Shown here one piece after another: positions 1-12,086 of a stretch of DNA of 64,000 bases. Positions within the stretch are counted from its first letter, which is position 1. Each line of letters starts with the position of its first letter. Made by a program: the position numbers and the translations under genes. The stretch comes from Prototheca cutis (lineage: Eukaryota; Chlorophyta; Trebouxiophyceae; Chlorellales; Chlorellaceae): positions 607,330-671,329 of the forward strand of contig BCIH01000008.1 in the NCBI GenBank assembly GCA_002897115.2, written 5' to 3'. Below the pieces are notes generated by a model, which worked only from the letters and a program-made list of their open reading frames with translations, had not been told where the DNA came from and searched no databases.

Positions 1-134
1 CCCCCCCCCCCCATGCAGTCCCAGCTCCACGAGCAGGGATAGGCGGCAGTACTCCGGCATCATGGCGCATGCCCAGGTCGATCACCAGGGGGAATCCCCC
101 CCCCCAAAAAAAAACAAAAACAAAAACTGAGCAC

Positions 135-927
135 CTTGAAAACCCTTGCCGATGCTCTTGCCAGTCACATCCACGAGATCACCGACTTTAAACATGGAGG
201 CGAGGTCCAGAGCCTGGCCCGGCTCGTAGCCCTCAATGTCCTTCACCTGTGCCGTTGAACGAGGGAGGAAGGGTCTCTCGCTTGCTGTCGTTGGGCCTTT
301 GGCAGTGTGAGGAAATCCCTGACCCGGCCTGCCCTGGAAATGCCGCCGCCGGGGCCCCTGTGCCAGCCTGGACCCCGCCCTTGCCCCTCCAACACAAACA
401 CACACCATTGCCAGCAACACTGAACCAGGGACGCACCCGGAACTCTCGTAGGAACTTCATGGGGGGAGCACCCGCCTTGGCGAGATGGTTGCGTTCCGCT
501 TTGGTCACCTTTCTGTCCGGGACCACTCGGTAGCCCACTTGCACGGCGTTGTACCCGTCCTTGACCTCCGTTTTCAGCTGGGTCACAATGTTGCCCGGCT
601 CCACAGCGATGATGGTCGCCGGGACGAAGCGCCCGTTCTTGTACAGGCCCGTCATGCCAGCCTTTGTGCCGAACATTCCTACACCTGCACATACAAGGCC
701 GCGCCGTCGTCTCATGCGCGCGTCTACTGCGTCGCAGGGCCAGCAAGTGCAGCCCCTCTTGCATGGGCACCGCCCCAACGCCCACCCATCGCTCCACCTG
801 CTTCCAAGCTCCGGCAGGATATGGCGCATCGCAGGGGCCTGGGACGAGCCTGCGCCACGAATGGCCGAGCCGTCGGCTCTCTGCCACGAAGACTCAGGCT
901 GGCAAACGACCTGTCCAACGAGGACAT
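135..927 (-). CDS. RPL3: Plastid 50S ribosomal protein L3, nuclear-encoded (5' part only)
   Basis: Ribosomal protein L3 binds 23S rRNA early in large-subunit assembly. Three exons are visible: 927-798, 684-437 and 246-135. Their phases close and they encode about 163 residues. Exon 1 gives a Ser/Arg-rich, acid-poor leader that looks like a plastid transit peptide. The mature start reads SLEAGVGMFGTKAGMTGLY, the bacterial/plastid L3 signature, followed by NIVTQLKTE and FLREFRV, then FKVGDLVDVTGKSIGKGFQG. The conserved region that should follow KGFQG (the basic KRH..RG..THGSK stretch) is not in positions 1-134, so the gene is cut by the window edge or by a bad join at the C runs. The start at 927 is my choice. 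In-frame ATGs at 960 and 969 are also possible. Plastid rather than mitochondrial location is inferred from the sequence type. Confidence 0.85.
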
Positions 928-2273
928 GGTGCCCACCGTGGATCCCACCGCGGACGGCATTGCTGTCATTTACACATGCGCAATACACAGTCAATCCCCA
1001 GTGTCCATAATGCGTGTGTTTTGTTTGCTTTCCAGCCACGCCACATGGGTGCCACTCTCCGCGCATGCTATATCACGGGGATGCCACCGCCCCATCGCGC
1101 GTGGCCTCTGCACATCGCGATCAGTAGCGCAGAGGGCGGATGTCCCGACCTCTCTGCAGATCAGGCGTGCCATCCCGCTTGCACTTGGGGTCTCATGCAT
1201 TCAAACACGTGTCATTCCAATGTGGGGATCCCTTCCTGCCTTCTCAGCCAGCCAAACGTATCTTCGGTGCAGTGCACGAGGGATGGCTACGCACCCTGTG
1301 CAGCCCCGCACAGGGAACTGACCCACCCGACCATTGCCTTTCGACGTCTTTATCGGGATACACGCGTTATTATGGACATTGTATTGGCTCGATATGATCG
1401 ATGCCCGCGAGGATGAACAACACCCCGAGCCAGCCCGCCGACAATGGGCCCACAGAGGTTTCGACGTCTCAGCTCTCGGGCCCACCCAGGCCAAGGAACG
1501 GGGCCCCGACAACCGACGAGCGCAGAGCGCGGAGCTTTCGATCATGAGACGCTCCCATGCATTTCGGCCTCTCGTTCGACTGTGGTGATAACAGGGTGAG
1601 CCCCTGTGATTGTGCCCGGCGCGTCGGGGAGGAAGCATACGTCAGCGTACCAATTCCGAGAGCTGAAAGCCCTCAGACCAAGTAGCGTTGAAGTCTGAAG
1701 ATTAAATGTCATGAGATTACCGTGCATTGCCTCTGATCTTGATGGATTGAAGACACCGATGTTTGTGGTGGACGTGCTAGCTGGGTTTGGGATTCAAAGT
1801 GGGCCTCAATGGGAGCTGCGGCGTGCAACCGTCCTCAGCATGCTCAGGCATGATTGACCGGCGCGACACGAATTAAAAATCAAGGTTCATGCAAAAGGAA
1901 ACAAGAATCGGCCGTGCGGTAATTGGCCGCATGTCGGACGATCCAGCTCGCACGCCGGCGGGCGCACACATCCGTACAGGAGTTTGCAACGACTTGGACA
2001 GCTGTTCGCAGGTGTCACCGATGTAACCGAATCGCCTGCCAGGGGATAAAGGCAGGCTGCACCGCTTCAGCCACGTTTGTGCCGGAAGATCCAGATTAAT
2101 TCTTTGATATTTTTCAATGCGTGTGCCTTTCTCGGCACACCCAGCCCAGTTCTGAAGCAGGGCTGTCGTCCGCTTGGTCTTCCTCGTGGACACCAAGACC
2201 TGGGAGGAGCTGGCAACCAGCCAGGCACACCGCGATGCCTGCGTTCCCACACATGTGAGATTTCGTTACTGGC
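928..2273. other. Intergenic stretch, no gene recognised
   Basis: This 1.3 kb lies between the start of L3 on the minus strand and the expansin-GH9 gene on the plus strand. Open frames exist on both strands but none gives a recognisable domain, and none joins to a neighbour in phase. It probably holds the divergent promoter region. The true first exon of the expansin-GH9 gene could also lie in its right half. Confidence 0.4.
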
Positions 2274-5200
2274 ATGTGTTTGGAGGTTTGTTTGACCCTC
2301 GGAGCTGGGCAGTGTTGGCGGTGGGTGCCCCTCAACTTCGTCGTCAACACGATTCCAACCGAACCGATCCTAACCCCGATCACCCCATGCAGATCTGCTA
2401 GGGGCGCTTTGTGCGTGGCTATTCTTCTTACATCATGTGCTCATGTGCTCGGGCTGAAGGTGATCCCTGGTAGCGGCGCCATCAACCAAACGGGCAGTCC
2501 GCTGAACGACTTCGCCTGTCGGGTAAGGGCACTCGCGGTTTTCAATTTCTGCTCAACAACAAAGGGGCCCGCCCGGCTGCGGGACCTCTCTCCCCCTGAC
2601 CTGAGAGAGCACACTGCCTGCCACGGTCTGATCAGCGATTGCATAGCAGTTTACGTGGATATTCTGCTCCTCTTTCCACTCACAACGTGATCAATCGCTT
2701 TGCAGTTTGGCTACGTGAACGAGTACTTTGCGTCAAACTACGTCGCTGTGCCCAGCCGCCTCTTTGCCGATGCCGGCGCGTGCGGCCAGTGCATGACCAT
2801 CAAGTGTAATGATGCTAGCTGCAAGGCCCTGCCCGCCGTCACGGCCGTCATCGTCGACCAATGTTACGAGTGCACAGGTGTGCTCGTGAGCGAATGGTCT
2901 CCTGCATAATGACGGGAGGGGTTGAAGCACTTCTGCAGTCCCCCTCGATCATTGGCTCACCCCAATCCTCCACCTACTCACACGCGCATTGCAGCATCGA
3001 CGGTCAAGCTGTCCACCCCGGCATACTCCTTCCTCTCCGGCACGACCAGTGGCAGTGTCTCGGTGAGTCTGGGTGTTGATGCAGCTTGGTGGTTTGGGGT
3101 TGGCAGCGCCGGTGGCTGTTGGCGAGACTGTTGGTCGCCAATGTTGGTGACAGTTGCCTCCCCGGTACATCCAACCTGAACCCTGTGCTCTCTCTTCCCC
3201 CTGCGCACCCTCAGGCCTCGTACGTGATCGGCGACTGCGGCGACCTGGCGACAGGCAACATTTACATGTGGTCCCAGGACTCGACCAACTTGTGGTGGCA
3301 GGCGCTGACCTTCTCCAACAGCAAGAAGGGCCTGGCTGCCGTGAGCCTGAATGGCATAGCGCTGGTGCAGGAGTCCTGGGGCGCCTGGACCTGGACGGCC
3401 AAGGGCACGCCTTTGGGCAGCTCCAACAGCCTGGTGCTTAGGGCCACGGACGGCCAGATCATCACCGCCACACTGTCCAACATGAAGACGCAGTCTCTGT
3501 CGGTGCAGTTTGGGCCCAGTCCGCCGCCACCTCCCAGCCCCAGCCCGCCACCNCCCCGGCCGCCGAGCCCGCCGCCGCCAAGCCCCAGTCCTTCCCCGCC
3601 GCCGCGGCCGCCGCCTCCCAGCCCCAGCCCTCCTCCTCCGCCGCGGCCCCCGAGCCCGCCGCCGCCACCCAAGTCTCCCCCTCCGCCGCCCTCGCCGCCT
3701 CCGGCAAAGTCGCCCCCTCCTTCCCCACCAAAGTCGCCACCTCCCCCCGCAAAGTCGCCGCCCCCCCCCGCAAAGTCGCCACCTCCATCGCCTCCGAGCA
3801 GCGACAAGACTCGCTACATCCAGGTATGTTGTGGTTGGTTGGTGAATTCCACGCGTGCAATGCGGTGCAGTGTTGTGTTTGACTCGGTTTGTGCCACTCA
3901 AGCTCTCAAAGTATGTACTCTTGGACGAATGAGCCTGGTGTCGACTTGCCGCTCAAAACCACCCAAATGCAATCTATCAATCTGCAGGCCTTGACAGACT
4001 CCATGTTCTTCTATGCCGCCCAGAAGTCGGGCCAGTTGCCGTCTGACAACCCCGTCGCATGGCGTGGCAACTCGCACTGTGAGAGCTGTTTGTTTATTTG
4101 TTGTGCAAAAGGGGTCGGGGGGGATTGCCTGGAAACCCTGTCGCGGGTGGTCTGGACACCATGCCCTGGTTGGAGGTGCAGGTTCCACTGCACTACTCCC
4201 CGCCCCACCTCCGACCCATGACCATGACGCCCGCAGTGGACGATTTCGTTCCTGGCGGCTACTATGATGCCGGCGATTTTCTCAAGCTCAAGTGCGGCGT
4301 TGGTTTCGTTGGCGGTGGGATTGCCTGCAAGGGTGTGTTTGAGCCTAGGGGCCTGATGCTGGTTTGTAGATCCTGGCTCCTGCAACGGCCGTACGCTCAC
4401 ACCCTGACAACCGGCACATGACTCTTGGCCCACAACATACGCGCGCACACACAGCTTTCCGCTGGGTACCTCGATGACTTTCATTGCGTGGGGCCTGCTG
4501 GAGTTCCCTTCGGGTTACGAGGCGGCCGGTCTGACGGCCACCGCGCGTGACAGGCTCAAGTGGGGCGTGGACTACATTGCCGCGTGCCACTACAAGTCGG
4601 GCTCGTACGTCGGCCAGATTGGCGACCCCGGTGTGGACCACTCGTACTGGGGTCGTGCCGAGCAGGAGCCGGGGTCGAGGCCCTACTACGTTTGGAACGG
4701 GACGATGGCCATGGCTGACCTGGCCAGTTCTGCAGCCAGTGCCCTGGCTTCTGCCAGCATCGTGTTCTCGACGGTCAATGCGACGTACGCTGCTTCGCTG
4801 CTGTCGCACGCGGTGGCGCTGCACAAGATGGCGGCTGCCAACGAGGGTCTGTACTCTTCGTCCTATACGTCTGTGACGTACGTCTACAGCTCGTCGACGT
4901 ACCTGGACGACTTGGCCTTCTCTTCCGCGTGGCTGTACCGGGCGACGCAGGACACCACGTACCTCACCGCCGCTCAGACCTACCTGCAGCGCGCACAGTA
5001 CAGCCGCAACTACTATGTCAACTGGGACGGCGTGTTCCCCGCGGCCGACGTGCTGCTGAAGAGCATGGGCGTGGCAAACTCCGCGGGCGTGGACCTGGAC
5101 TACCAGATTGCGACGTTCCGGTCGACGTGGCAGCAGGGCCAGAATGGCGTGACGTACACACCCGGCGGTCTGTCCATCCCGCCCTTTGGTGGCTGGGGCA

Positions 5201-5604
5201 ACCTGCGGCACGCGCTGAATGCTGCCTTCGTCTGCACCATCCACGCCAAGATCACCAACGATTCCTCGCAAGCCGCGGCAGACCTCAAGTATGCCAAGAG
5301 CCAGCTGGACTATGCGCTGGGGTCCACGGGGCGCAGCTTTGTGGTGGGCTTTGGGACCAACCCGCCCACGCACGAGCACCACCGCGGCGCCTCCTGCCCC
5401 GACTTGCCGGCCTCGTGCGGCTGGGACCAGTTTTACGCGTCGAGCAGCAACCCCCAGGTTCTGTATGGCGGTCTGGTTGGCGGGCCCGCAGCCACGGAGT
5501 CGGATTACTCGGATGTCCGTGACAACTACCAGAGCAACGAGGTGGCCGTTGACTACAACGCTGGCTTCACTGGCACCATGGCCGGTCTCATCCAGCTCCT
5601 CTGA
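2274..5604 (+). CDS. Secreted fusion: two-domain expansin, Pro-rich linker, GH9 endoglucanase
   Basis: Expected to loosen and hydrolyse cellulose or related beta-1,4-glucans outside the cell. The exons are 2274-2522, 2706-2877, 2995-3062, 3215-3823, 3988-4078, 4237-4291 and 4455-5604; all phases close (797 codons). After a hydrophobic leader (about residues 45-60) comes a Cys-rich double-psi barrel with ACGQCMTIKC, VTAVIVDQCYECT and LSTPAYSFLSG. A Trp/aromatic-rich second expansin domain follows. A roughly 95-residue Pro/Ser linker then leads to a GH9 catalytic domain. GH9 landmarks are ALTDSMFFYAAQKSGQLP at its N-end, GGYYDAGDFLK with the catalytic Asp pair, NPPTHEHHRGASCP, and DNYQSNEVAVDYNAGFTG with the likely acid Glu. 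No stop or start codon separates the halves. The first exon is uncertain: ATG 2274 gives a long pre-leader, and an acceptor-like CTAG at 2397-2400 may mark a further upstream exon. One N lies in the linker near 3553. Confidence 0.88.
3514..3800 (+). repeat. Pro-rich SPP/KSPPP linker repeats
   Basis: About 95 codons of imperfect Pro-Pro-Ser, Pro-Arg-Pro-Pro and Lys-Ser-Pro-Pro-Pro repeats lie inside the fourth exon of the expansin-GH9 gene. They resemble extensin-type linkers that are usually O-glycosylated. One ambiguous base is present. On the other strand the same DNA reads as a spurious Gly/Arg/Ala-rich open frame. Confidence 0.85.
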
Positions 5605-6768
5605 ATATGATTGCTCAGGTGGGGGGCTGACGGTGTGGCAGTGCTGGAGGTCTATTCACTCTTTGGTGGATGCCTCGGCACAGACTGTATGTGCGCTTTT
5701 GCGGATGCACATACGGACTCCCCACCCACCCACCCGCCTATCACCAACAATGACGACGACGCCGCACCCGCACGTGTGCTGCATCATGCTACCCTGCACC
5801 AGCATCTTGCCCCTTTTGTCCACACCCTACAAACCTCCCGCTGGAAGGCGGGGGTCCATGGACACCCCGACCCCATCCCTTGCAAGGAGCACCGTTGTTG
5901 TGCGTCAGCACACGCTTTTGCTCCGGGGCCCAGCCCTCTCCTTTCTTCATGGATGACCATGGCCCCCCCCCCCCCCTGTCATCATAATAAGCCCGGCAAG
6001 CGACCAGGACGTCGCACGATCCCCTGTCGCTGATGCCATGGCCCGCGCGCAGCAGCTCCCCCCACGCACCCATGCGATGGCGCTTCCCCTCATGATCTGC
6101 CTGGCTTCCTTGCTGTAGCACAAAGAAAATTTCAGTGCAACAACCGGGGGTTGTTTGTATGGGATACAACTTGGTTTCCATTGGACAGCTTCATCCGACT
6201 GCCAGGTTCAGGAGCATGTGTGGTAACCTGCTGTTACATGTGTCAAGCAGCAGGCTTGAGGGAGCAACAGGCATCCTCTCGTGCGGCTCAGTGCTGGAGA
6301 CGGGATGCCCGGCGGCCGCTGCGTGCGGGAGTGATCCCCGTGCTCGTCACCTCGAGCTGCTCCTGCAACGCCGCGGCCCTGCAGCACAGCAAAAGAGGGA
6401 AGGCATTCATGGCGCATGCATCTTTGGATTGTGGAGCCGCGTCCAGTACACATTCACTCCACCGGGACCAACTGCAACAAAGGGCACTCACCGTGTGCTC
6501 TGCCTCGTGGCACGGGAGGGTGTGGAGATTCCTCCGTCCGACAGCTGCAGGATCAAGCACTTGGGGTGTGAGCGTCATGTCGGTGCATGCGCCCCGGGGG
6601 AAGAAAGGATGACGGCGAGCCGTCATATGTCGCTAACGGTATGGCCAGCGGGGTGCACAGTGGTGCTGGGTCTCCCTCCACATCATGCACCAGCCAACAT
6701 AAAGCCCGCTCCTCGCCACCAGATTTCCACAAGCATCGCATCCACATACAAATAAACAAGAAAGCTTC
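5605..6768. other. Convergent intergenic region, no gene seen
   Basis: The GH9 fusion ends at 5604 on the plus strand and the large disordered protein ends at 6769 on the minus strand, so this 1.2 kb should hold two 3' untranslated regions. It carries a C run at about 5963-5977. None of its open frames shows a recognisable protein. Confidence 0.4.
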
Positions 6769-9700
6769 TCAAACCCAACTGACCTGGCTGGTGCTGGCGA
6801 CAGCCACGCGTGAGGACCTGCGGCGGTTCGCGCCGGCTGTGGCGCCGTCTGCGACGACCTCGGATGCCCGGCGGGTCCTCTGCCCCCGGCCACTTCGGGC
6901 CGGCTGGCTGCCCACCTCGTCGTCACCACCACCAGCACCCTGCTTGCTGGTGAGCAGCGTAGACATGGAGGCGGTGACGGCGCTGATGATCCCAGACACG
7001 CTCGCGGCCGGGCCGGTTTCCTCTTCTCGCTCGTCATCTTCTTCTTGTTCAACGCCAGTCCCAGCCTCTGTGTGCTGGCTGACCTCCAGCAATTCAGGTT
7101 CAGGCTCACCAGCTGGCGTGGTCATCACCTGAACCCAGCGGCGGCTCAAGCTCAACGCGGCAAGCGCGATCAGGGCAGCAACAGCGACTGCTGCAATGGC
7201 CATGAGCAATCGGCCATTCGGGCCAGCCAGCGCATCAGAGGCCGCCAGGCGGGCAGCGGCAACTGCCAGCAGCACCCTCTGCTGAACTGTGGCGCTTGCC
7301 AATGCATCGGGTGCCGTCGTACGAGGGGCCATGATGCCTGTCTTGGTAGCGTCAAGGACTGCCGACTCGGAGGGGGCCTGAGCACCAGCATCTCCAGAGA
7401 GGGATGCCGGCGCATCGGCCTTGGCCTCGGGTGCCTGGGTCATTTTCAACGGCGGCTGCACTGCCTGCGGCGTCACCTCGTGGGCCAATGGTGTGTCAGG
7501 CACCACGGGCGCCCTGTCCGTCGTCTCACGTGGCTCTCCCCCCTCACTGGCACTCGCGGTCTCGCCGGACCCAGCGCCCTCGGAAGCCAGCGTGTCCACG
7601 GCCGCGGGAGCCTGTGCCTGCTGGGCAGACCCGCGGTGGTGGGGGGTGAATGGCACCGATGACGCCAGCGCGTCGTCATGATAATCGCACAAGAAAGGAG
7701 TATAAGACGCGCATTCCCACCAGCTTTGCGAGAGCAAAGACAAGCAACCCAGCATCACGACAAACACACGCAAACGCATGCATACCTGTGCGGCATCCGG
7801 AACCAAGGGTCGGACACTGGCACTGCCTGGCCGGAGGTCGGGGGAGCCCAAGAATGCATCCAGAGATCCCGCGCTGGGGCCATCTGCTGCATCCAGAGAT
7901 CCCGCGCTGGGGCCATCTGCTGCAGAGGGGGGGGGCCCGGGCTGCTCCGCGCCATGCACAGGCTCTGGGGCAGCCTGCTCCTGTGTGACTACAGGCGTGC
8001 CTGGTTCCCCAACTGCTGGAGCACTGTCAGGCAGTGGTCCAGTCACAATCGGCCCTTCTGACCGTGCAGCTGGGAAACCCGGCAAGCCAGGGGCAACGAC
8101 ATGCTGTTGAAGCTGCTGTTCAGAAGCTGGTGCAGCAAGGATATCGACGAGAGGTACACCCGGTCCTGTCTGGGGCCCGGCCGCACCTGCAGCCGTGGGG
8201 TCCGAGGAAGTCGGCTGGCCCTCCCATGCCTGTGCCTCTGCGGCTGGCGGAAAGCCGAATGACGGCCGCTCCCGGGCGTGCTCAGGCACCGGGGCCCCGA
8301 CATGCTGCCCCTGCCGGAATGCCGTGGCCTCGGGGCTGCGCTCACCAGTCGACGGAGCTGTCTCCGCCACCACCCACTCACCGACAGGTGCGGCCGCCGC
8401 TGAAGGTGCTGAAATCTGGTCAGCATGCCCGACTGGGGCTCCGTTTTCCTGGGCCAGTTCAGGACTGGGACTGTCCCATGCACTGCCTGGACCCATTGCG
8501 CTGGTGGAAACAGCATGTGCCACATCCTCTTGGGCCGGCCCCTGGGCCACAAAATCTCCATGCAGTGCAGCGACAGGCTCCTTCACCTGGGGGCCAGGCT
8601 CCGAGATGTCCGCCGCCCGCTCGCCGGCGGGAGCAGGTTGCTGGTGGTAGTGCTGCTGCTCCCACTGCTGCTGCTGCCACGGGGCTCTTGCCTCAGGCTT
8701 CGGAGCCGGCGCCTGCTCCGCTTGTCGGCCTGCGGTCACGGCCGGTTCAGGTGCCGGCTGCTGGTGTTGATCACGGAGCAGTTGAGCACTTGCAGGCTCT
8801 TCAAAGCCGGCGCGTGCCGGTGTGGAAGCTGGTGCCGCATGTGCTGCGCCGGCTGTCGACGGCAGGGTGTCTGTTGCCTTTGCCTCTGTCCCTGCTCCAG
8901 GCTGACCCCCAGGAGCAACATTCCTGCCCAAATAGGGCCCAAAAACGGTGGACGCGCAGGAAGCGGTGCGCTTGTCTGCGAGGCATTCAGCCCAGCGCAC
9001 GCAGCTCGTCGTAAACTGCGTCACCACAGCCGGTCGGGAGAGCAGCCAGGCACGCGTCGCCGGCCAGGCTTCAAACCCAGTCTTCAGAGCTTCCAACGCT
9101 GAAGTTGCAGCCAGGCGTGCGGTGGCGACGGCGCCGCGCTGGAGACGACACGGCAGACCAGCCTCGGCCGGGCAAGGCGCCAGGCCCGCTGTATGTCCGT
9201 CGATGGCTCGCGTCACGCCCGCCCACGCCCGAGGCCAGGCGGCCAGGAGACTGCCCGGCGCGCCATAATGCGCAGGCGCGGTGCCCCCTGCTGTCGTAAT
9301 CTTGGGTAGGCTGCGAGTGGAAGAGGCCAGCCCCCGCACGAGCACGGGCAGCGACCCCGGTGCTGGGGCCGCACGCCAGGCACGGTGGCCCAGGCCACCG
9401 GCCGCAGACAGCACGGGGACGGAAACTTCCGGGGCCAGACCGATCGCGAGCACCAAGACCAGGAGGCTCGTGATCAAACCACGCAGCCGGCTGCCGCCGC
9501 TGCGGCGAGGAGGGGACACACTGGATGCACCACTAGACTGCACATTGTTAGCGGGGCCAGGCGCCACTGGTTTGAGGGCCGCCGATGGACCTACGCCTGC
9601 TTGCGCATCGGGGTCACCTGACCTTTGACTCGGTGCCCCGCCGGCCCAAGGCTGCTGCTGATGGTGCTGGATCAGAGCCGCCGCCGCCTTTTCGCCATCG

Positions 9701-12086
9701 GTGACTGTGGAAGTTGGGGACAGCAGTGCGGGCTGAGGCGCCCCGCCAATACCACCCGGCTGCCCGACCATCGGCGGCGGCGCAAATAGCGTAGGCTTGG
9801 CGGCACCGCCCGCCGCGGGCAGACCAAAGGCAGGCGGCGCAAGCACCCCGTCTCTGCCGGATCCAGCAAGCCCTGGCGGGGGCTGGAACACCTGCGACGA
9901 AGCGCTGGGCAGTCCACGGGCCGAGGCCGGCGCGCCGCTGCTCTCCGACATCGGAGGGGGAGGGAACGTCGGCAGTGGCGGGAGGGTTGCGTCTTTGTCA
10001 ACGCCGGCAGTCAGGCTCTGTCCGGCCATGGTTGGTTCCTGTTCAAGAGGAACCATGCCAGCCGAGCCGGGGAACGATATGCCATCCCCGGCACCTCTAC
10101 CAGGCAACCCTCCCAGCGCATACGCATGCTGCATCGAACCGTGGACACTGTTGTCATCCCATTGCTGCTGCTCCTGCGACGCACTCCACGGCTCCGAAAC
10201 GGCAGCGGGCTCGGCCCGAGGTGCCAGCCGGGAGGGAGGGTTGGGGGTGGCCTTGGCAAACTGAGCTCGGATCGGGGATTCAGTGCTGCCCGGGGCCGGC
10301 GGCAGCGGGAAACCCGCGTGGTCATACTCCCCGGCTGCCGGCTCAGCGTAGCCTTGGTCGAGGGCATGCTCATCACCCTGCACCCCCGGGGATTCAAACT
10401 CGGCGGCGGGATGCCGATAGCCCCAGCCGGACCCATCATTGCCAGATGCACCTTCATGCCAGGCACCGGCGTCGTGCGCGCCACCTTCGGGCCAGGCACC
10501 GGCGTCGTGCGCGCCACCTTCGGGCCAGGCACCGGCGTCGTGCGCGCCACCTTCGGGCCAGGCAGCAGTGGCGTCGTGACCAGCACCACCCTCGGGCCAG
10601 GCAGCACCATAATCATGCCCATCACCACCTTCCGGCCAGGCAGCATCATAGTGGTGGCCACCGCCCTCGTGGCTGCCCTCGGGGATTGTGGGCTGCCCCA
10701 GGGTCCACGCTTCCCCAGCCGCTTCAGGAGGGGAAAACGGCGGCGATGCTCCCGGACCCGATTTTCCAGGGAAGACGGCAAAGCTGCCAAACCCACGGGG
10801 CTCCACCCCGTCCTCGCCCTCGGCCGGCGAGTCGCCCTGCACCTGCTCCGCAGCGTACGTGGCAGCGCCATGCCCCGACCAGTCGTGATGCTGCTGCTGG
10901 AGCTGGTGGTCGGCACCAGCGCTGCCCTCTAGAGAAGGACCCTCACCTGCAGTGGCAAAATACTCCTCGCCACCGCCGTGGCCGCTGTAATCCTGCATCC
11001 CTTCTCCCATGCCGCCGTATTGGCCCACGGGCCCACCCTCGACGCCATGCGGATCGCCGTGCCCGGGATAACTCCCCCCATAGTGCGCTTCGACATGGCC
11101 ATGGTGGCGCATCTGCGGAGCGGCAGCGGGAGGTGCAGCAGCAGGGTGGTGGTCGACGCCGTAGACCTCGTGCTCTGAGGCGCCGGGGGCTTGCCATGTT
11201 GCTGGCAGTGGCTGGTGCCAACTCGGAGGACTCGGTGGGGTCGCTCCGGTGAGCGCTGCGCCGGGGACGGGAACGCCAACCGGCTGGGTCAAGGAGCCCT
11301 GGGGCGTCAGCTGCGGCGACGGCGCGGCACCGGCCTCGCTGGCGGGCCGGCTGGCCCAGCCCGAGGCGTGCCCCGGACGCGACGCCCAGGGGCTGGTCGG
11401 ATTGGAAAGCGTGGCGTCCCCATGCGGCAAAAAGGCAGAGGGCGTTGCGGCGCCTGCTGCGAATCGCGGTGGCGATGGCAGCAACGGCGGCATCTGGCCT
11501 CGGAGGTGCTGCTGGTCGTCCGTCGATCGGAACTGGAAGCTGGCACCGCCATGCACAGAATCTGCCGTGCCTGTGCATTTTGTGGGGAACGGTGTGAGAG
11601 ATAGAGGTAGGAAGGAATGTGATGGCAAGGGAACGCCATGGAGGCCCACAGGCATGCAGAGCCCAGTGTCCTGGTGGGATTGATGGCGGTCGCCTGCCGC
11701 CCTTGTCCGCAGCAGGTATCCATCCACAATCATCAACCCCCCCACCTGACCACCAAACTCTACGCACCAGGCAAGCCAGACGCCTCTTCATCCATGCGGC
11801 GGTGGCCCGCTGCAGGGCCGGGCCTCGGGAGGCCGGCCTCTGCCCCGCTGCTGCCGCCGCCGTTGCCATATGAAGGTGGGGCCGGGGCCCACAGTGCAGG
11901 TGGCCGGGAGCTGGGACTGGGGAGGTTGCTGCTCGCCCCGGACACCGTGCGGCTGAGGGGTGGAGGCGGCAGCCCCGGCCCACTTGGAGGCTGGTACGGG
12001 TTGAACACCGTGGGCCCCGTGGGTGCCCCGTTCTCCGGTGGGCGGTACGGATGGGTGTACATTGGGCCACCAGGGTACCCCGCCAT
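6769..12086 (-). CDS. Very large disordered protein with two membrane segments, function unknown
   Basis: I do not recognise this gene. Three exons close in phase and encode 1,650 residues: 12086-11768, 11570-7786 and 7617-6769. The 168-bp second intron has no stop codon, so it reads through as false coding sequence. The protein is dominated by Pro, Ala, Gly, Gln and Glu with little predicted fold. Residues about 406-486 hold tandem WPEGGAHDAGA-type repeats. One hydrophobic segment, LITSLLVLVLAIGLAPEV, lies near residue 803, and a stronger one, LLMAIAAVAVAALIALAAL, near residue 1,499. The tail after it is acidic, then ends in an Arg/Ser-rich basic stretch. This suggests a membrane-anchored scaffold or surface protein, but that is only inference. 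The start is provisional: an acceptor-like CCAG lies just upstream of the ATG, so an earlier exon is possible. Splitting into two genes cannot be excluded. Confidence 0.6.
7847..7925 (-). repeat. Two tandem 33-bp coding repeats
   Basis: Two identical 33-bp units lie head to tail in exon 2 of the large disordered protein and encode ADGPSAGSLDA twice. They lie just upstream of the splice donor at 7785. Confidence 0.75.
10440..10670 (-). repeat. Tandem 33-bp and degenerate coding repeats (WPEGG..HDAGA)
   Basis: At least three near-identical 33-bp units in direct tandem encode WPEGGAHDAGA. They are flanked by more diverged copies with D/Y/T changes (HDYGAAWPEGG, HDATAAWPEGG). The unit is a multiple of three, so copy-number change would keep the frame. 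Confidence 0.85.

Noticed and set aside
233..1066. A 277-residue single-exon reading of the L3 locus
   Set aside because: Only the middle 80 residues match L3. The flanks read through introns, and the three-exon model restores the family sequence on both sides.
1201..1638. A 145-residue minus-strand frame as a possible gene
   Set aside because: No recognisable domain, no splice partners, and composition like the surrounding non-coding DNA.
2978..3901. Antisense open frames rich in Arg, Gly and Trp opposite the expansin-GH9 gene
   Set aside because: They are the mirror of the Pro-rich linker and have no domain or splice support.
7618..7785. A third membrane segment (MRLRVFVVMLGCLSLLSQ) in the large disordered protein
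   Set aside because: It lies between a GT donor and a CAG acceptor. The interval is a 168-bp intron that happens to lack a stop codon.
9975..11252. Long plus-strand open frames of 268-425 residues over the disordered-protein gene
   Set aside because: They are Arg/His-rich shadows of the biased minus-strand coding sequence, with no domain and no better splice logic.
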